DNA of 64,000 bases from Oscillospiraceae bacterium (GCA_017829075.1 JAGAJA010000073.1:1-64000); one strand, 5' to 3'. Positions 1-10,650 are shown, numbered from the stretch's first letter. Translations and numbers: made by a program. Notes: generated by a model from the sequence alone, not told the origin.

Positions 1-623
1 AATGCTGTGTTAGCGTCATCGCCGTTCTTGATGAATTCCATCATCTTGCCGAAGTTTACGAACTTGTAGCCGATGATCTCGTCATCTTCATTCAGAGCAA
101 TACCGGTAACATAACCGTCGGTCATTTCGAGGTAACGCGGACCCTTTGCCAGAGTACCGTACATTGTACCAACCTGAGAACGAAGACCCTTGCCGAGGTC
201 CTCAAGACCTGCGCCGATAGCAAGACCGTCCTCAGAGAAAGCAGACTGGCTTCTGCCGTAAACGATCTGGAGGAACAGCTCTCTCATTGCTGTGTTGATA
301 GCGTCGCATACGAGGTCGGTATTGAGCGCTTCAAGAATGGTTCTGCCGGGAAGGATCTCAGCTGCCATAGCTGCGGAATGTGTCATACCGGAGCAGCCGA
401 TGGTTTCAACCAGAGCCTCCTGGATAACGCCGCCCTTAACGTTGAGGGACAGCTTGCATGTACCCTGCTGGGGTGCGCACCAGCCAATACCGTGTGTGAA
501 ACCGTTGATGTCAGCGATTTCCTTTGCCTTTACCCACTTAGCTTCTTCGGGGATAGGCGCAGCGCCGTGAGCAACGCCCTGTGCCACGGGACACATGTTT
601 TCAACTTCATGAGAATAAGTCAT
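1..623 (-). CDS. NifU/IscU-like Fe-S scaffold-related protein (3' end outside window)
   Basis: Leftward reading frame beginning MTYSHEVENMCPV and still open at base 1, so the C-terminus is missing. The segment EALVETIGCSGMTHSAAM resembles the cysteine-containing GC-S motif of NifU/IscU N-domains. Further on it reads LPGRTILEALNTDLVCDAINTAMRELFLQIVYGR, a pattern I associate with a Clostridia-specific scaffold-like family often found next to GGGtGRT proteins. The start is an ATG at 623 with an AAAGGAG site about 12 bases upstream. A role in iron-sulfur cluster assembly is inferred from family resemblance only. It has its own promoter (683-711) and is not part of the uvrA operon. Confidence 0.55.
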   Translation of the reverse strand, partial: MTYSHEVENMCPVAQGVAHGAAPIPEEAKWVKAKEIADINGFTHGIGWCAPQQGTCKLSLNVKGGVIQEALVETIGCSGMTHSAAMAAEILPGRTILEALNTDLVCDAINTAMRELFLQIVYGRSQSAFSEDGLAIGAGLEDLGKGLRSQVGTMYGTLAKGPRYLEMTDGYVTGIALNEDDEIIGYKFVNFGKMMEFIKNGDDANTA

Positions 624-650
624 TGTTGTTTGAACTCCTTTCAACATTTT

Positions 651-672
651 GTCCGGAGAAGTTTGCCCGGAC
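651..672 (-). other. 5'UTR hairpin of the NifU-like gene
   Basis: GTCCGG at 651-656 pairs with CCGGAC at 667-672. It lies between the promoter and the ribosome binding site of the leftward NifU-like gene. There is no U-tract, so it is more likely an mRNA-stabilising or regulatory hairpin than a terminator. Confidence 0.35.
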
Positions 673-682
673 ATACAATTGT

Positions 683-711
683 ATTATACAACATTTCCGG
701 CGTTTTTGCAA
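683..711 (-). promoter_or_regulatory. Sigma-70 type promoter for the NifU-like gene
   Basis: On the minus strand: TTGCAA (711-706), 17-bp spacer, TATAAT (688-683). Confidence 0.65.
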
Positions 712-777
712 TAGGTTATGCGGATTTTTTTGAAAAATTGTCGGGACTTCACTCAAACCGGAAAAATCACATCGTAC

Positions 778-3597
778 TCAAAGCAGCTTTTTAAGATACA
801 TTCCGGTGTAGCTTGCAGGATCCGCCGCGATCTCCTCCGGAGTGCCGTGCGCGATCACGGTACCGCCGCCGCTGCCCCCCTCAGGTCCCATATCCACGAT
901 GTAGTCTGCGGTCTTGATGACATCAAGGTTATGCTCGATGACAAGCACGGTGTTTCCTCCGTCCGTCAGCCGCTGGAGTATCTCAATGAGCTTTCGGACG
1001 TCGGCGGTGTGCAGTCCGGTGGTCGGCTCGTCCAGAATGTAGATCGTCTTTCCTGTGGAGCGCTTGGACAGCTCCGTTGCAAGCTTTATTCTCTGCGCCT
1101 CGCCGCCGGAAAGCGTGGTGCTGCTCTGCCCTATCTTGATGTAGCCAAGCCCCACCTCGTCCAGCGTTTTCAGCTTATTGTATATCTTCGGGATATTCGC
1201 AAAGAACTCCACACCCTCTGCGACTGTCATTTCCAGCACATCGTAAATGCTCTTGCCCTTGTATTTTACCTCAAGAGTTTCCCGGTTGTAGCGATGACCC
1301 TTGCACACCTCACAGGGTACGAAAACGTCCGGCAGGAAGTGCATTTCAATCTTGATTATTCCGTCGCCCTCGCAGGCTTCGCACCTGCCGCCCTTGATGT
1401 TGAAGGAGAACCGCCCCGCGCCGTATCCCCTCGCCTTTGCGTCCGCAGTCTGCGCGAACAGCTCCCGGATATCATTGAACACTCCGGTGTAGGTGGCAGG
1501 GTTGCTCCGGGGAGTTCTTCCTATCGGCGACTGGTCTATCATAATTACCTTGTCGAGGTATTCCACACCGGTCATGTTGTCGAACTTTCCGGGTCTTGTC
1601 CGGGCGCGGTTCAGCTTACCCACAAGATGCTTGTAGATTATCTCGTTCACCAGCGAGCTTTTACCGCTGCCGGAAACTCCTGTAACGCAGGTGAATATCC
1701 CAAGTGGAATATCCACGTCAATATGACGCAGATTGTTCTCCGCCGCTCCGTATATTCTCAGCCACTTATCCGAGGGCGCGCGGCGCTTCTCCGGAACAGG
1801 GATCTTCAGCTTTCCGCTGAGGTACTGCCCGGTGATAGAATTGCTGCACTTCAACAGCCCCTTGACATCGCCGCTGTAAATCACCTCGCCGCCGTTCACT
1901 CCCGCTCCCGGCCCTATGTCCACGATATAGTCTGCGGCACGCATGGTGTCCTCGTCATGCTCGACTACTATCAGGGTGTTTCCCAAGTCCCGAAGCCGCC
2001 GCAGCGTTGCGATGAGCTTGTCGTTGTCCCGCTGATGAAGTCCGATAGACGGCTCGTCAAGGATATACAGCACTCCGGTGAGGGAGCTGCCTATCTGGGT
2101 GGCAAGGCGTATTCTCTGACTCTCGCCGCCGGAGAGAGTTCCCGCCGATCTCGACAAGGTGAGGTATTCCAGACCCACGCTCTGCAAAAATCCCAGCCGT
2201 GACTTTATCTCCTTTAAAATCTGCTTTGCGATCATTGCTTCTCTTGAAGTAAGCTCCAGACCGTTGACAAATTCAAGCGCCTCCGTTACCGACATACGGC
2301 AGAAATCCATGATGTTCTTCCCGCCGACAGTTACCGACAGAGCCGCCTTGTTGAGCCGCTCGCCGTGGCATTCCGGACATTCCACATCGCTCATGTATTC
2401 CTCTAAGCTATCTCTGGAATACTGGCTGCTGGTGTCCTTGTACCTGCGCTCCAGATTGTTGGCAATGCCCTCGAAATCCGTGTAGAACTGCCCGCCACCC
2501 TGCGCTTTTGGACGTTTGATGAGTATTTTTTCGCCGTTCGTCCCGTACAGGATATCGTTCAGCGCTTTCTCCGGCAGCTCGCTTATCGGCTGGTCAACGG
2601 AAAATCCGTCCCGCTCGGCGAGCGCGTCAATATACATCGCCGCAATTGTCCCCTCTGCATAGTTCCAGCCGGAAGCCCTTATCGCGCCCTCTCTGATAGA
2701 AAGCCCGATATTCGGCATCAGCAGATCCGGGTCTATTCGGCGGTAGCTGCCTAATCCGGTGCATTTCGGGCAGGCTCCGTAGGGATTGTTGAACGAGAAC
2801 ATTCTCGGCACAAGCTCCTCAATGGATACACCGTGCTCCGGGCAGGCGTAGCTCTGGGAGAAGTGCAGCTCCTCCCCGTCTATCACGTCGATGTAAACAA
2901 GCCCTCCGGTAAGGTTTCCGGCGGTTTCAATGCTCTCGGTAAGGCGGGACTTTATGCCCTCCTTTATCACAAGGCGGTCAACCACTATCTCAATGGAGTG
3001 CTTCTTGTTCTTTTCAAGCGTTATTTTCTCGGAAAGGTCATAGGCTATCCCGTCCACCCGCACTCTGGAATAACCGGATTTCCGCGCGGACTCGAACTCC
3101 TTCTGATGCTCGCCCTTGCGCCCTCTCACCACCGGAGCAAGCACCTGAAACTTAGTGCGCTCCGGCAGCTCCAGCACCTTGTCCACGATCTCGTCCACCG
3201 TCTGCTGCTTTATCTCACGTCCGCACATCGGGCAGTGAGGTACGCCTATTCTCGCGTACATCAGACGCAAGTAGTCGTATATTTCAGTGACTGTGCCTAC
3301 CGTGGAGCGCGGGTTCTTGGAGGTGGTTTTCTGGTCAATTGAAATTGCCGGGGAAAGCCCCTCAATGCTGTCCACGTCCGGCTTTTCCATCTGTCCGAGG
3401 AACATTCTCGCGTAGGAGGAAAGGCTCTCCATATAGCGGCGCTGTCCGTCTGCGAATATCGTATCGAACGCAAGAGAGCTTTTTCCGCTGCCGGAAAGCC
3501 CGGTCATTACCACAAGGCTGTCCCGCGGGATCGTCAGGTCGATATTTTTGAGGTTATGCTCCCGCGCGCCCTTTATCACTATTTTATCGTTTGCCAC
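778..3597 (-). CDS. uvrA: UvrA, excinuclease ABC subunit A
   Basis: Damage-recognition ATPase of nucleotide excision repair, acting in the cytoplasm as a dimer that loads UvrB. At 939 aa it is full length. Two ABC modules are visible: Walker [10 protein letters not shown] near residue 35 with signature LSGGESQRI, and Walker [10 protein letters not shown] near residue 640 with signature LSGGEAQRI. Zinc-finger cysteines are seen in CPMCGRE and in CEACEGDG...CEVCKGH. The first residues [19 protein letters not shown] are typical. It is the last gene of a radC-uvrB-uvrA operon, 31 bp after uvrB. No LexA-type box was seen at the operon promoter. Confidence 0.98.
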   Translation of the reverse strand: MANDKIVIKGAREHNLKNIDLTIPRDSLVVMTGLSGSGKSSLAFDTIFADGQRRYMESLSSYARMFLGQMEKPDVDSIEGLSPAISIDQKTTSKNPRSTVGTVTEIYDYLRLMYARIGVPHCPMCGREIKQQTVDEIVDKVLELPERTKFQVLAPVVRGRKGEHQKEFESARKSGYSRVRVDGIAYDLSEKITLEKNKKHSIEIVVDRLVIKEGIKSRLTESIETAGNLTGGLVYIDVIDGEELHFSQSYACPEHGVSIEELVPRMFSFNNPYGACPKCTGLGSYRRIDPDLLMPNIGLSIREGAIRASGWNYAEGTIAAMYIDALAERDGFSVDQPISELPEKALNDILYGTNGEKILIKRPKAQGGGQFYTDFEGIANNLERRYKDTSSQYSRDSLEEYMSDVECPECHGERLNKAALSVTVGGKNIMDFCRMSVTEALEFVNGLELTSREAMIAKQILKEIKSRLGFLQSVGLEYLTLSRSAGTLSGGESQRIRLATQIGSSLTGVLYILDEPSIGLHQRDNDKLIATLRRLRDLGNTLIVVEHDEDTMRAADYIVDIGPGAGVNGGEVIYSGDVKGLLKCSNSITGQYLSGKLKIPVPEKRRAPSDKWLRIYGAAENNLRHIDVDIPLGIFTCVTGVSGSGKSSLVNEIIYKHLVGKLNRARTRPGKFDNMTGVEYLDKVIMIDQSPIGRTPRSNPATYTGVFNDIRELFAQTADAKARGYGAGRFSFNIKGGRCEACEGDGIIKIEMHFLPDVFVPCEVCKGHRYNRETLEVKYKGKSIYDVLEMTVAEGVEFFANIPKIYNKLKTLDEVGLGYIKIGQSSTTLSGGEAQRIKLATELSKRSTGKTIYILDEPTTGLHTADVRKLIEILQRLTDGGNTVLVIEHNLDVIKTADYIVDMGPEGGSGGGTVIAHGTPEEIAADPASYTGMYLKKLL

Positions 3598-3628
3598 TTT
3601 CTTTGTTCCTTTCTTATGCTTTGAGCTG

Positions 3629-5593
3629 TTATTGCAGCTCCTTTATCTTATCCCGCAGGAATGCAGCGTGCTCGAAGTCCAGCATCTTCGCCGCCTTTTT
3701 CATCTCAGCGGTGTACTTGGCAATAAGAGCCTCCCGCTCCCGCTTGGTCATCTGCTTTATCGGCTTTCCGTGCTTGGAGCTGCCGTCGGTTTTCTTGGTT
3801 ATCTCCAGAACGTCGCGAATGTCCTTGATGATCGTTTTCGGGGTAATTTCATGCTCCTCGTTGTATTTCTGCTGTATCTCACGGCGGCGCATGGTTTCGG
3901 ATATCGCGCGTTCCATTGAGTCGGTCACGCTGTCCGCGTACATGATAACTACGCCCTCCGCGTTGCGGGCGGCTCTGCCTATGGTCTGGACAAGCGACGT
4001 TTCACTGCGCAGGAAGCCCTCCTTGTCCGCGTCCAGAATTGCCACCAGCGATACCTCCGGGATATCCAGACCCTCACGCAGCAGGTTTATTCCTACCAGC
4101 ACGTCAAATTCCCCGGCGCGCAGGTCGCGGATAAGCTCCATACGCTCGATAGTGTCCACATCGTGGTGCATATAACGCACCTTTATTTCAAGCTTCGTCA
4201 GATAGTCGGTAAGATCCTCCGCCATTTTCTTCGTGAGAGTAGTCACCAGAACGCGCTGTTTCTTCGCGGTGCGTGTGTTTATCTCAGAAACAAGATCCTC
4301 GATCTGACCCTCTGTGGGCTTCACAATTACCTCCGGGTCGAGAAGTCCAGTAGGTCTTATCACCTGCTCCACTATCTGTGTGGAATGTTCCTTCTCAAAG
4401 TCGCCGGGAGTCGCCGAAACGAACACAGCCTGCCCTACCTTTGAATAGAACTCATCAAAATTCATCGGGCGGTTGTCGTAAGCCGAGGGCAGCCGGAAGC
4501 CATAATCCACAAGGTTCTTTTTCCGGGCGAAGTCGCCTCCGTACATTCCCCTTACCTGCGGCAGAGTAACGTGGCTCTCGTCCACGAACAGCAGGAAGTC
4601 CTCCGGGAAGTGGTCGATAAGCGTCACCGGAGTGGAGCCGGGAGCGCGCCCGGACAGTATCCGGGAGTAGTTCTCTACACCCTTGCAGGTGCCTATCTCC
4701 CCCAGCATTTCCATATCGTAACGTGTGCGCTGTTCAATGCGCTGGGCTTCGATAAGCTTGTTGTTTTCGGTGAAATACTGCACCCGCTCCTCCATTTCGC
4801 GGGTGATCTCCTCCAAAGCGGTGTGCAGCCGCTCGTGACCCACGATATAATGCGAAGCCGGGAATATCATGCAGTGCAGCAGCGTTGAGCGCACCTGTCC
4901 GGTGAGCGCGTCGAACTCGCTGATACGGTCTATTTCGTCCCCGAAGAACTCCACCCGTATCGCGGTTTCATTCGTGCCACCCGCCGGGAATATCTCCAGA
5001 GTATCGCCCTTTGCCCGGAACTTGTTTCGGGTGAAGGATATCTCGTTGCGCTCGTACTGAATCTCCACCAGCCGCTTTATTACCTCCTCGCGGCTGATCT
5101 CCTGACCCTGACGCAGGGACAGGGTATTGCTGCGGTAATCCTCCGGACTGCCCAGCGAATAAATACAGGACACCGACGCGACGATTATCACGTCCCGCCG
5201 CTCCGCAAGAGCCATTGTCGCCGAATGGCGCAGGCGGTCTATCTCGTCGTTTATCGCGCTGTCCTTTTCGATATACGCGTCAGTGGAGGGAATGTAAGCC
5301 TCCGGCTGGTAGTAGTCATAATACGAAACGAAATACTCCACCGCATTGTTCGGGAAGAACTCCCGGAACTCAGAGCATAGCTGCGCCGCAAGGGTCTTGT
5401 TATGCGCAAGTACAAGGGTGGGACGGTTGACATTCGCGATGATATTCGCCATTGTGAAGGTCTTTCCGGAGCCGGTAACTCCGAGCAGGGTCTGTTCCTT
5501 GTCCCCCCGGAGGATTCCCTCGGAAAGCGCCTTTATCGCTTCCGGCTGGTCGCCGGTGGGAGAATACTGCGAATGAAGCTCAAAATGATCCAT
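3629..5593 (-). CDS. uvrB: UvrB, excinuclease ABC subunit B
   Basis: Helicase-like subunit that verifies damage and recruits UvrC. At 654 aa it is a normal length. Visible motifs: Walker [10 protein letters not shown] near residue 40, the damage-binding beta-hairpin region [12 protein letters not shown] near 95, helicase motif DESH, the VSATPGD segment, the GRAARN motif VI, and a C-terminal UVR motif ([20 protein letters not shown]). It starts only 8 bp after the radC-like gene and 31 bp before uvrA, so all three are one transcript. Confidence 0.98.
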   Translation of the reverse strand: MDHFELHSQYSPTGDQPEAIKALSEGILRGDKEQTLLGVTGSGKTFTMANIIANVNRPTLVLAHNKTLAAQLCSEFREFFPNNAVEYFVSYYDYYQPEAYIPSTDAYIEKDSAINDEIDRLRHSATMALAERRDVIIVASVSCIYSLGSPEDYRSNTLSLRQGQEISREEVIKRLVEIQYERNEISFTRNKFRAKGDTLEIFPAGGTNETAIRVEFFGDEIDRISEFDALTGQVRSTLLHCMIFPASHYIVGHERLHTALEEITREMEERVQYFTENNKLIEAQRIEQRTRYDMEMLGEIGTCKGVENYSRILSGRAPGSTPVTLIDHFPEDFLLFVDESHVTLPQVRGMYGGDFARKKNLVDYGFRLPSAYDNRPMNFDEFYSKVGQAVFVSATPGDFEKEHSTQIVEQVIRPTGLLDPEVIVKPTEGQIEDLVSEINTRTAKKQRVLVTTLTKKMAEDLTDYLTKLEIKVRYMHHDVDTIERMELIRDLRAGEFDVLVGINLLREGLDIPEVSLVAILDADKEGFLRSETSLVQTIGRAARNAEGVVIMYADSVTDSMERAISETMRRREIQQKYNEEHEITPKTIIKDIRDVLEITKKTDGSSKHGKPIKQMTKREREALIAKYTAEMKKAAKMLDFEHAAFLRDKIKELQ

Positions 5594-5601
5594 AATAACT
5601 C

Positions 5602-6300
5602 CTATAACCAGATATCCGGCAGCATTCCGGCGGTTCGCATGGAATAGCTGTCCTCTTCGTTCGTGATGATATGGTCAACAAGGTTGATGCCGATGTTTTT
5701 CAGCGCAGCCGCGACCCGCCTTGTCGCCGCGATATCCGCCGACGACGGAAGCAGCACGCCCTTCGGGTGGCTGTGGGCAAGGATTATGTTGCTGCATTGT
5801 GTGCGTATCGCCTTTGTTACTATCGTTCTCAGGTCAAAATCCACCGAGTTGGGACCTCCGCGGGAAATCTGCGCCTCCCCTATCAGATTGAGGGTCTGGT
5901 CGAGGAACAGCGCGTGCGCCTCCTCAACGGCGCAGCCCTTCAGCAGATCATAGCAGAATTTCCTCACGCTCTCAGAGGTGGAAAGCTTCATTCCCGCGAT
6001 GTCCGCCTTGCTGTACTTCCGGGCGAAATCTTTCATGAAGCTTATCAGCGCCGCCGCTGTAACTCCCACGTTCTTCTCGCCGACAAGCTCGTCATAGCCG
6101 GCGTTCAGCACTCCCTCAAGAGAGCCGAACTTGTCTATAAGCTGGTGGCTGATATCGTTAGTGTTCCTACGGGAATAGGCGGTATACAGAAAGATCTCAA
6201 GGATCTCGTGCTCCTCAAAGCAGTCTATACCATGCTCCAGATATCTTTTCAGCATTCTCTGCCGGTGTCCGGCATGTAAATTTTTTTCTTCCGCCATCAT
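5602..6300 (-). CDS. radC: RadC/JAB-domain protein
   Basis: About 232 aa. The N-terminal helix-hairpin-helix part has [13 protein letters not shown] and a repeat around [15 protein letters not shown]. The C-terminal JAB metalloprotease fold shows the signature [21 protein letters not shown] (His-x-His...Asp). The family name RadC is historical; a repair role is not proven. I chose ATG 6300 because AAAGAGG lies just upstream; an ATG at 6357 in the same frame lacks a good site. It is the first gene of the operon with uvrB and uvrA, which supports a DNA-metabolism role. Confidence 0.9.
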   Translation of the reverse strand: MMAEEKNLHAGHRQRMLKRYLEHGIDCFEEHEILEIFLYTAYSRRNTNDISHQLIDKFGSLEGVLNAGYDELVGEKNVGVTAAALISFMKDFARKYSKADIAGMKLSTSESVRKFCYDLLKGCAVEEAHALFLDQTLNLIGEAQISRGGPNSVDFDLRTIVTKAIRTQCSNIILAHSHPKGVLLPSSADIAATRRVAAALKNIGINLVDHIITNEEDSYSMRTAGMLPDIWL

Positions 6301-6345
6301 CAGACCTCTTTCACGTTTCTGGAATTGCATGAACAACACATTATC

Positions 6346-6374
6346 ATTATACCGCAAACTATTTTATTTGTCAA
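6346..6374 (-). promoter_or_regulatory. Promoter of the radC-uvrB-uvrA operon
   Basis: Minus strand: TTGACA (6374-6369), 17-bp spacer, TATAAT (6351-6346). No Gram-positive LexA operator (CGAACnnnnGTTCG type) is evident beside it. Confidence 0.8.
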
Positions 6375-6425
6375 TAGCAGAATTAGGGCAATATCACGAT
6401 ATAGGTAAATACATCTTTACCCCGC

Positions 6426-6454
6426 TTGACTTTTAGCTTATTTAGTTATATAAT
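6426..6454 (+). promoter_or_regulatory. Promoter of the SGNH hydrolase gene
   Basis: TTGACT (6426-6431), 17-bp spacer, TATAAT (6449-6454), followed by an AGAGAGG ribosome site before ATG 6511. Confidence 0.7.
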
Positions 6455-6510
6455 AGGTAACGGATTTTTGATATTAATATATAAATATAAAGAACAAAGA
6501 GAGGTACATC

Positions 6511-7635
6511 ATGACTAAGCACTGGGCAAGCGTGTGGGGCAACGCCATCTCGATAGGAGAAAACCGCCCCGAAAGCTACAACAAGGATCTCACCTTCCGC
6601 TACCCGATCTATTCCCAGTTCGGAGGGAGCGCGGTGCGGCTCACCTTTGACAACTACTGCGGAACTGAGCCGGTCACATTTAATAAAGTAACAGTTTTCA
6701 TTGACGGGAAATTCTATCCCGTGACCTTCGGAGGAAAGCGGGAAGCTGAGATAGCCGCCGGAGGGAACATAGTTTCCGACGAACTTCCCTGCGAGATACA
6801 GCCGCAGAGCCTTATTACCGTGAGCTTCTGGTTCAGGGATTTCACCCAGCTCCGTTCGGCGGTATACACCAGCGGCCCGCTCACCGAGGGCTATTACGCA
6901 ATGGGCGACATGACTGAGGTGGAGCTTATCCCCAACGATATAATGCGCCCGATAAGCATAATTTATTTCCTGAGCAATGTGTCAGTGCTGACTGCCCTGG
7001 AAAACAGAACTGTCGTCTGCTATGGCGACTCTATCACCGCGCAGGACTGGCCGGAATACCTCACCCTGCGCTGCAACCGCGAGGACAAGCTCAGTACCGC
7101 CGTTATCCGCCGGGCGGCAAGCGGCACGAGAATGCTCCGGGAATATAGCTGCATCACCTACGAGTCCTACGGGCTTATGGGAAAGAAGCGGTTCGAGCAC
7201 GAAGTCCCCACAGACGGCGCAGACACTGTAATTATCCAGCATGGAATAAACGACATTATACACCCGGTAGGCACAGAGGTAAACCCCTTCCGCCCGATGA
7301 GCGATATGCCCACCGCCGAGGAGCTTATCAGCTTCATGGAGTACTACATCTCCGAGTCCCGGAAATTCGGCTACAAGGTGTATGTCGGAACACTGCTGCC
7401 TATCGAGGGCTGGCGTACTTACGCGCCGTTCCGGGAGGAGGTTCGTTCCCGGTTCAACGACTGGATACGCTCCACGCCCATCATCGACGGCTGTATTGAC
7501 TTCGACCGGGCGCTCGCCGACCCGGAGCGTCCCACAAGAATGCTGCCGAAATTCGACAGCGGCGACCACCTCCACCCCAGCAAGGCAGGCTACAAGCAGA
7601 TGGCGGATATCGTGCCGGAGGAAATTCTCAGATAA
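6511..7635 (+). CDS. SGNH/GDSL-family hydrolase
   Basis: 374 aa, no signal peptide, so probably cytoplasmic. An N-terminal beta-rich region of about 160 residues precedes an SGNH hydrolase fold. Block I is VVCYGDSIT near residue 172 (nucleophile Ser), block III is HGINDI near 245, and block V is DHLHPSKAGY near 352 (Asp and His). Such enzymes are esterases or deacetylases of sugars or lipids; the substrate cannot be read from the sequence. It is monocistronic, with its own promoter and a strong terminator at 7665. Confidence 0.88.
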   Translation: MTKHWASVWGNAISIGENRPESYNKDLTFRYPIYSQFGGSAVRLTFDNYCGTEPVTFNKVTVFIDGKFYPVTFGGKREAEIAAGGNIVSDELPCEIQPQSLITVSFWFRDFTQLRSAVYTSGPLTEGYYAMGDMTEVELIPNDIMRPISIIYFLSNVSVLTALENRTVVCYGDSITAQDWPEYLTLRCNREDKLSTAVIRRAASGTRMLREYSCITYESYGLMGKKRFEHEVPTDGADTVIIQHGINDIIHPVGTEVNPFRPMSDMPTAEELISFMEYYISESRKFGYKVYVGTLLPIEGWRTYAPFREEVRSRFNDWIRSTPIIDGCIDFDRALADPERPTRMLPKFDSGDHLHPSKAGYKQMADIVPEEILR

Positions 7636-7664
7636 ATCACTAATTAAACAATCATATTCTCTCT

Positions 7665-7689
7665 CCCCGGAAATTTCCGGGGATTTTTT
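7665..7689 (+). terminator. Intrinsic terminator after the SGNH hydrolase gene
   Basis: Perfect 18-bp palindrome CCCCGGAAATTTCCGGGG (7665-7682) followed by ATTTTTT. Confidence 0.9.
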
Positions 7690-7771
7690 GTGCAATTACT
7701 ACAATTATTTTTATCGTTTTCATTTATATCCAATAAAACCTATAAAATTTATATGAATTATAAAAAACCTA

Positions 7772-7800
7772 TTGACAACATCGGTTATTATTGGTATAAT
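7772..7800 (+). promoter_or_regulatory. Promoter of the metNIQ-glcD-aminotransferase operon
   Basis: Consensus TTGACA (7772-7777), 17-bp spacer, TATAAT (7795-7800). Downstream at 7813-7831 is a small inverted repeat, GCCTA...TAGGC, which could be a 5'UTR hairpin or an operator. No SAM riboswitch or T-box was recognised in the leader. Confidence 0.85.
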
Positions 7801-7853
7801 ACATAACATAAAGCCTACCAAACATATAGGCATAAAGAAAGGAAACGGTATTC

Positions 7854-7910
7854 ATGAGAGCGATATTCACAAAGCTTCTCCGCAGGAATTTCCGGTTCGG
7901 ACGAATGTGA
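7854..7910 (+). CDS. Possible 18-residue leader peptide upstream of metN
   Basis: ATG 7854 opens a short frame, MRAIFTKLLRRNFRFGRM, ending in TGA at 7910. It is preceded by AAAGAAAGGAAACGG, so a ribosome site is plausible. It sits between the operon promoter and metN. It is rich in arginine (five Arg plus one Lys in 18) and not in methionine, so classical Met attenuation is not supported. It may be an upstream frame affecting metN translation, or may be fortuitous. Confidence 0.4.
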   Translation: MRAIFTKLLRRNFRFGRM

Positions 7911-7947
7911 CAATTCTCAGAATGATTTCATGAACTGAGGTGGAGCA

Positions 7948-8982
7948 ATGATACGTCTTGAACACATAACCAAGACCTACGTCAACGCAGGCAAGAAATT
8001 CAACGCCGCAGACGACGTGAGCCTTAAAATAGAAAAGGGCGAGATCTTCGGCATTATCGGCTTTTCCGGCGCTGGAAAATCCACGCTGGTGCGCTGTATC
8101 AATCTGCTGGAGCGTCCCGACAGCGGCAGGGTTCTGATAAACGGCAGGGACATAACAGCTCTGCACGGCGCGGAGCTTCGGCGGCAGAGAAAGAAGATCG
8201 GAATGATCTTCCAGCATTTCAATCTGTTCGCCTCCCGCACTGTACTGCAAAATGTTATCTTCCCGATACGGTACAGCGGACTGTCCCGCAGGGAGCTTAA
8301 AGAAAAAGCGATGAAGCTGCTGGAGCTTGTTGGTATCTCCGACAAGGCAGGAGCTTATCCCTCGGAGCTTTCCGGAGGTCAGAAGCAGCGCGCGGCGATA
8401 GCAAGAGCATTAGCAAGCGACCCGGAGATTCTGCTGTGCGACGAAGCCACATCTGCTCTCGACCCGCAGACCACCGAATCTATCCTGAAGCTGCTGAGAT
8501 CCCTCAACGCAAAGCTGGGAATTACAATAGTGCTTATCACCCACCAGATGAACGTGGTAAAGGAGATATGCACCCGCACCGCCGTAATGGAAAACGGCAA
8601 AGTTGTGGAGATGGGCGATGTGTTCGAGATATTCGCGAACCCGCAGCAGCCGGTTACCCGCTCGTTCGTGGACACAACCTCCTCTCTCAGCGGAATAAAC
8701 ACGCTGATAGAAGAGAATTCTCCGCTGGTTCAGCTAAAACCGGGTCAGCAGATACTCCGGTTCAAGTACCTTGAAAGAAGCGCGTGTGAAGCCCTTGTAT
8801 CAAGCATTTCCCGGAAGTTCAGCATTGACCTCAACATCATCTTCGGCAGCATTGAGATCATAGGAGAAAACCCGATCGGCGGTCTTGTAGTGATCGCAGA
8901 GGGCGAGCCTGCCGATATTAACGCGGCGGTAGAATACCTCCGGAGCATCAACGTTGGAGTGGAGGTGATTTTAAGTGCCTGA
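7948..8982 (+). CDS. metN: MetN, methionine ABC importer ATPase
   Basis: 344 aa. It powers methionine uptake with MetI and MetQ. Walker A is GFSGAGKST near residue 40, the Q-loop region reads IFQHFNLF, the ABC signature is LSGGQKQR, Walker B is ILLCDEATSALD, and the switch histidine is ITHQM. The C-terminal ~80 residues are the NIL/ACT-like regulatory domain typical of MetN, which binds methionine and inhibits transport. GAGGTGG precedes the ATG. It overlaps metI by 8 bp. Confidence 0.94.
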   Translation: MIRLEHITKTYVNAGKKFNAADDVSLKIEKGEIFGIIGFSGAGKSTLVRCINLLERPDSGRVLINGRDITALHGAELRRQRKKIGMIFQHFNLFASRTVLQNVIFPIRYSGLSRRELKEKAMKLLELVGISDKAGAYPSELSGGQKQRAAIARALASDPEILLCDEATSALDPQTTESILKLLRSLNAKLGITIVLITHQMNVVKEICTRTAVMENGKVVEMGDVFEIFANPQQPVTRSFVDTTSSLSGINTLIEENSPLVQLKPGQQILRFKYLERSACEALVSSISRKFSIDLNIIFGSIEIIGENPIGGLVVIAEGEPADINAAVEYLRSINVGVEVILSA

Positions 8983-9655
8983 GTTCATCGAACAGATCAT
9001 GCCGAATGTCCTCAAGAAGCTCCCTGCTTTAGGTGAGGCTACACTTGAAACCCTCGAAATGACAGGAATTTCCGCGCTGTTCATTCTGGTTCTCGGAATG
9101 GCTCTCGGAATTCTGCTGACAGTCACCCGCAAGGGCGGTCTTTTAGAAAACGCGGCGGTTTACCGGGTGCTTGACGTGATCATCAATCTGCTTCGTTCAG
9201 TGCCTTTCATCATTCTGCTGTTCCTGCTCATTCCTCTGACAAGAATTATCAGCGGTACTTCTATCGGCGTAGTAGGCTCGATATTCCCGCTGATCGTCGG
9301 CACTGTGCCGTTCTTCTCACGTCAGGCGGAGGCGGCTCTCGCAGGTGTTGACCCCGGTCTTATCGAAGCGGCGCAGTCAATGGGCTGCTCAAAGATCGGC
9401 ATAATATTCAGAGTATACCTGAAGGAAAGCGTTCCGGCTCTTTCAAGAGGTATCACGATAACGCTCATAAACCTCGTCGGACTTACCGCAATGGCGGGCG
9501 CAGTCGGCGCGGGCGGACTAGGAAACTTCGCCTATGTTCAGGGCGTTCAGAGAAACAGCTACGACATTATCTGCGCGGCAGTGGTCGTGCTGGTGCTTAT
9601 CGTTCAGATAATTCAGATCGCCGGAAATATCATCGCTAAGAAAAGCGAGAAATAA
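8975..9655 (+). CDS. metI: MetI, methionine ABC importer permease
   Basis: 226 aa, GTG start with GGAGGTG nine bases upstream, inside the end of metN. About five transmembrane helices. The EAA-type cytoplasmic loop that docks on MetN reads EAAQSMGCSKIGIIFRVYLKE. The C-terminal region LTAMAGAVGAGGLGNFAY is a hallmark of MetI. The overlap with metN implies translational coupling. Confidence 0.93.
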   Translation: MPEFIEQIMPNVLKKLPALGEATLETLEMTGISALFILVLGMALGILLTVTRKGGLLENAAVYRVLDVIINLLRSVPFIILLFLLIPLTRIISGTSIGVVGSIFPLIVGTVPFFSRQAEAALAGVDPGLIEAAQSMGCSKIGIIFRVYLKESVPALSRGITITLINLVGLTAMAGAVGAGGLGNFAYVQGVQRNSYDIICAAVVVLVLIVQIIQIAGNIIAKKSEK

Positions 9656-9681
9656 TTTACATATCAAAGGAGATAAATACT

Positions 9682-10650
9682 ATGTCTATCAGAAATAAAT
9701 TCGCATTTTCACTCACAGCGGTACTCGCCGCAGTTTCCCTCACCGCTTGCAGCGGCGGCACTACCTCCTCCAGCAGCTCCGCTTCTAATTCTGAGTTAGC
9801 AGACTGCTGCTCCGGTGATAGTTCCTCCTCCGGAAACAGCTCCGCGGCTGAAAGCTCCGAAGCCGACAGCGCAGCAACTGAAAGCGAAACAGCCTACTCC
9901 CCGGAGAACCCCGTTACCGTAAGAATAGGTCTTACCGGCAACATTTACGAGGATATCTGGGATCCGATAAAGGAAAAACTTGCTCCGGAGGGCATCATCA
10001 TTGAGTACGAGCAGTTCACCAGCTTCAATATCCCGAACAACGCGCTGGCAAACGGCGAGATCGAGATGAACGCATTCCAGCACCACGCTTACTTCAACAA
10101 TGACGTTGCTTCAAACGGCTATGATATCACGCCTATCGGCGATACCTTCATCGTTGCAATGAACATCTACACCTCCAAGGGAATTACGATCGAGGATGCG
10201 CTGGCTTCCACAGAAACGCTGAAGATCGCTGTTCCGAACGATGTCACCAACGAGGGCAGAGCGCTCAGACTGCTTGAAAGCGCAGGCTTCTTCAACATTA
10301 ATGACGGCGCGGGAGCTTCTCCGGAGATCACAGATATCAGCGAATACGCTGTTCCTGTTGAGTTTGTCGAGGTAGACGCAAACCTTGTTTACTCCGTTAT
10401 CGACGACGTTGACCTTGCGGTCATCAACGGCAACTATGCGCTGGACAGCGGACTTTCCGCAGACGACGCTATCTTCAAGGAGAGCGAATACGCCGACAAC
10501 AGCTACTACTGCCTTATCGCAGTAAGAACCGAGGACAAGGACAACCCCGTTTACAAGAGAATTGTTGAGGAATACCAGACTCAGGACACAATTGATATCT
10601 ACAACACTCAGTTCAAGGGCTTCTTTGTTCCGGCTTGGACGCTCGGATAA
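9682..10650 (+). CDS. metQ: MetQ/NLPA-family methionine-binding lipoprotein
   Basis: 322 aa. A lipoprotein signal peptide ends in the lipobox LTAC (Cys near residue 23), giving a membrane-anchored substrate receptor. A Ser/Ala/Glu-rich low-complexity linker of about 45 residues follows, then the NLPA fold with VRIGLTGNIYEDIWDPI and AFQHHAYFN, typical of MetQ. It follows metI by 26 bp with AAAGGAG. Substrate could be L- or D-methionine or a close analogue; the family match does not separate these. Confidence 0.92.
   Translation: MSIRNKFAFSLTAVLAAVSLTACSGGTTSSSSSASNSELADCCSGDSSSSGNSSAAESSEADSAATESETAYSPENPVTVRIGLTGNIYEDIWDPIKEKLAPEGIIIEYEQFTSFNIPNNALANGEIEMNAFQHHAYFNNDVASNGYDITPIGDTFIVAMNIYTSKGITIEDALASTETLKIAVPNDVTNEGRALRLLESAGFFNINDGAGASPEITDISEYAVPVEFVEVDANLVYSVIDDVDLAVINGNYALDSGLSADDAIFKESEYADNSYYCLIAVRTEDKDNPVYKRIVEEYQTQDTIDIYNTQFKGFFVPAWTLG

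Noticed and set aside
718..2202. 494-codon rightward open frame
   Set aside because: It lies antisense to uvrA, has no ribosome site, and its protein sequence matches no domain; it is the shadow of the uvrA codon pattern.
7801..7947. SAM riboswitch or T-box in the metN leader
   Set aside because: The leader is only ~140 nt and lacks the conserved S-box stems and the T-box UGGN bulge as far as can be seen by eye.
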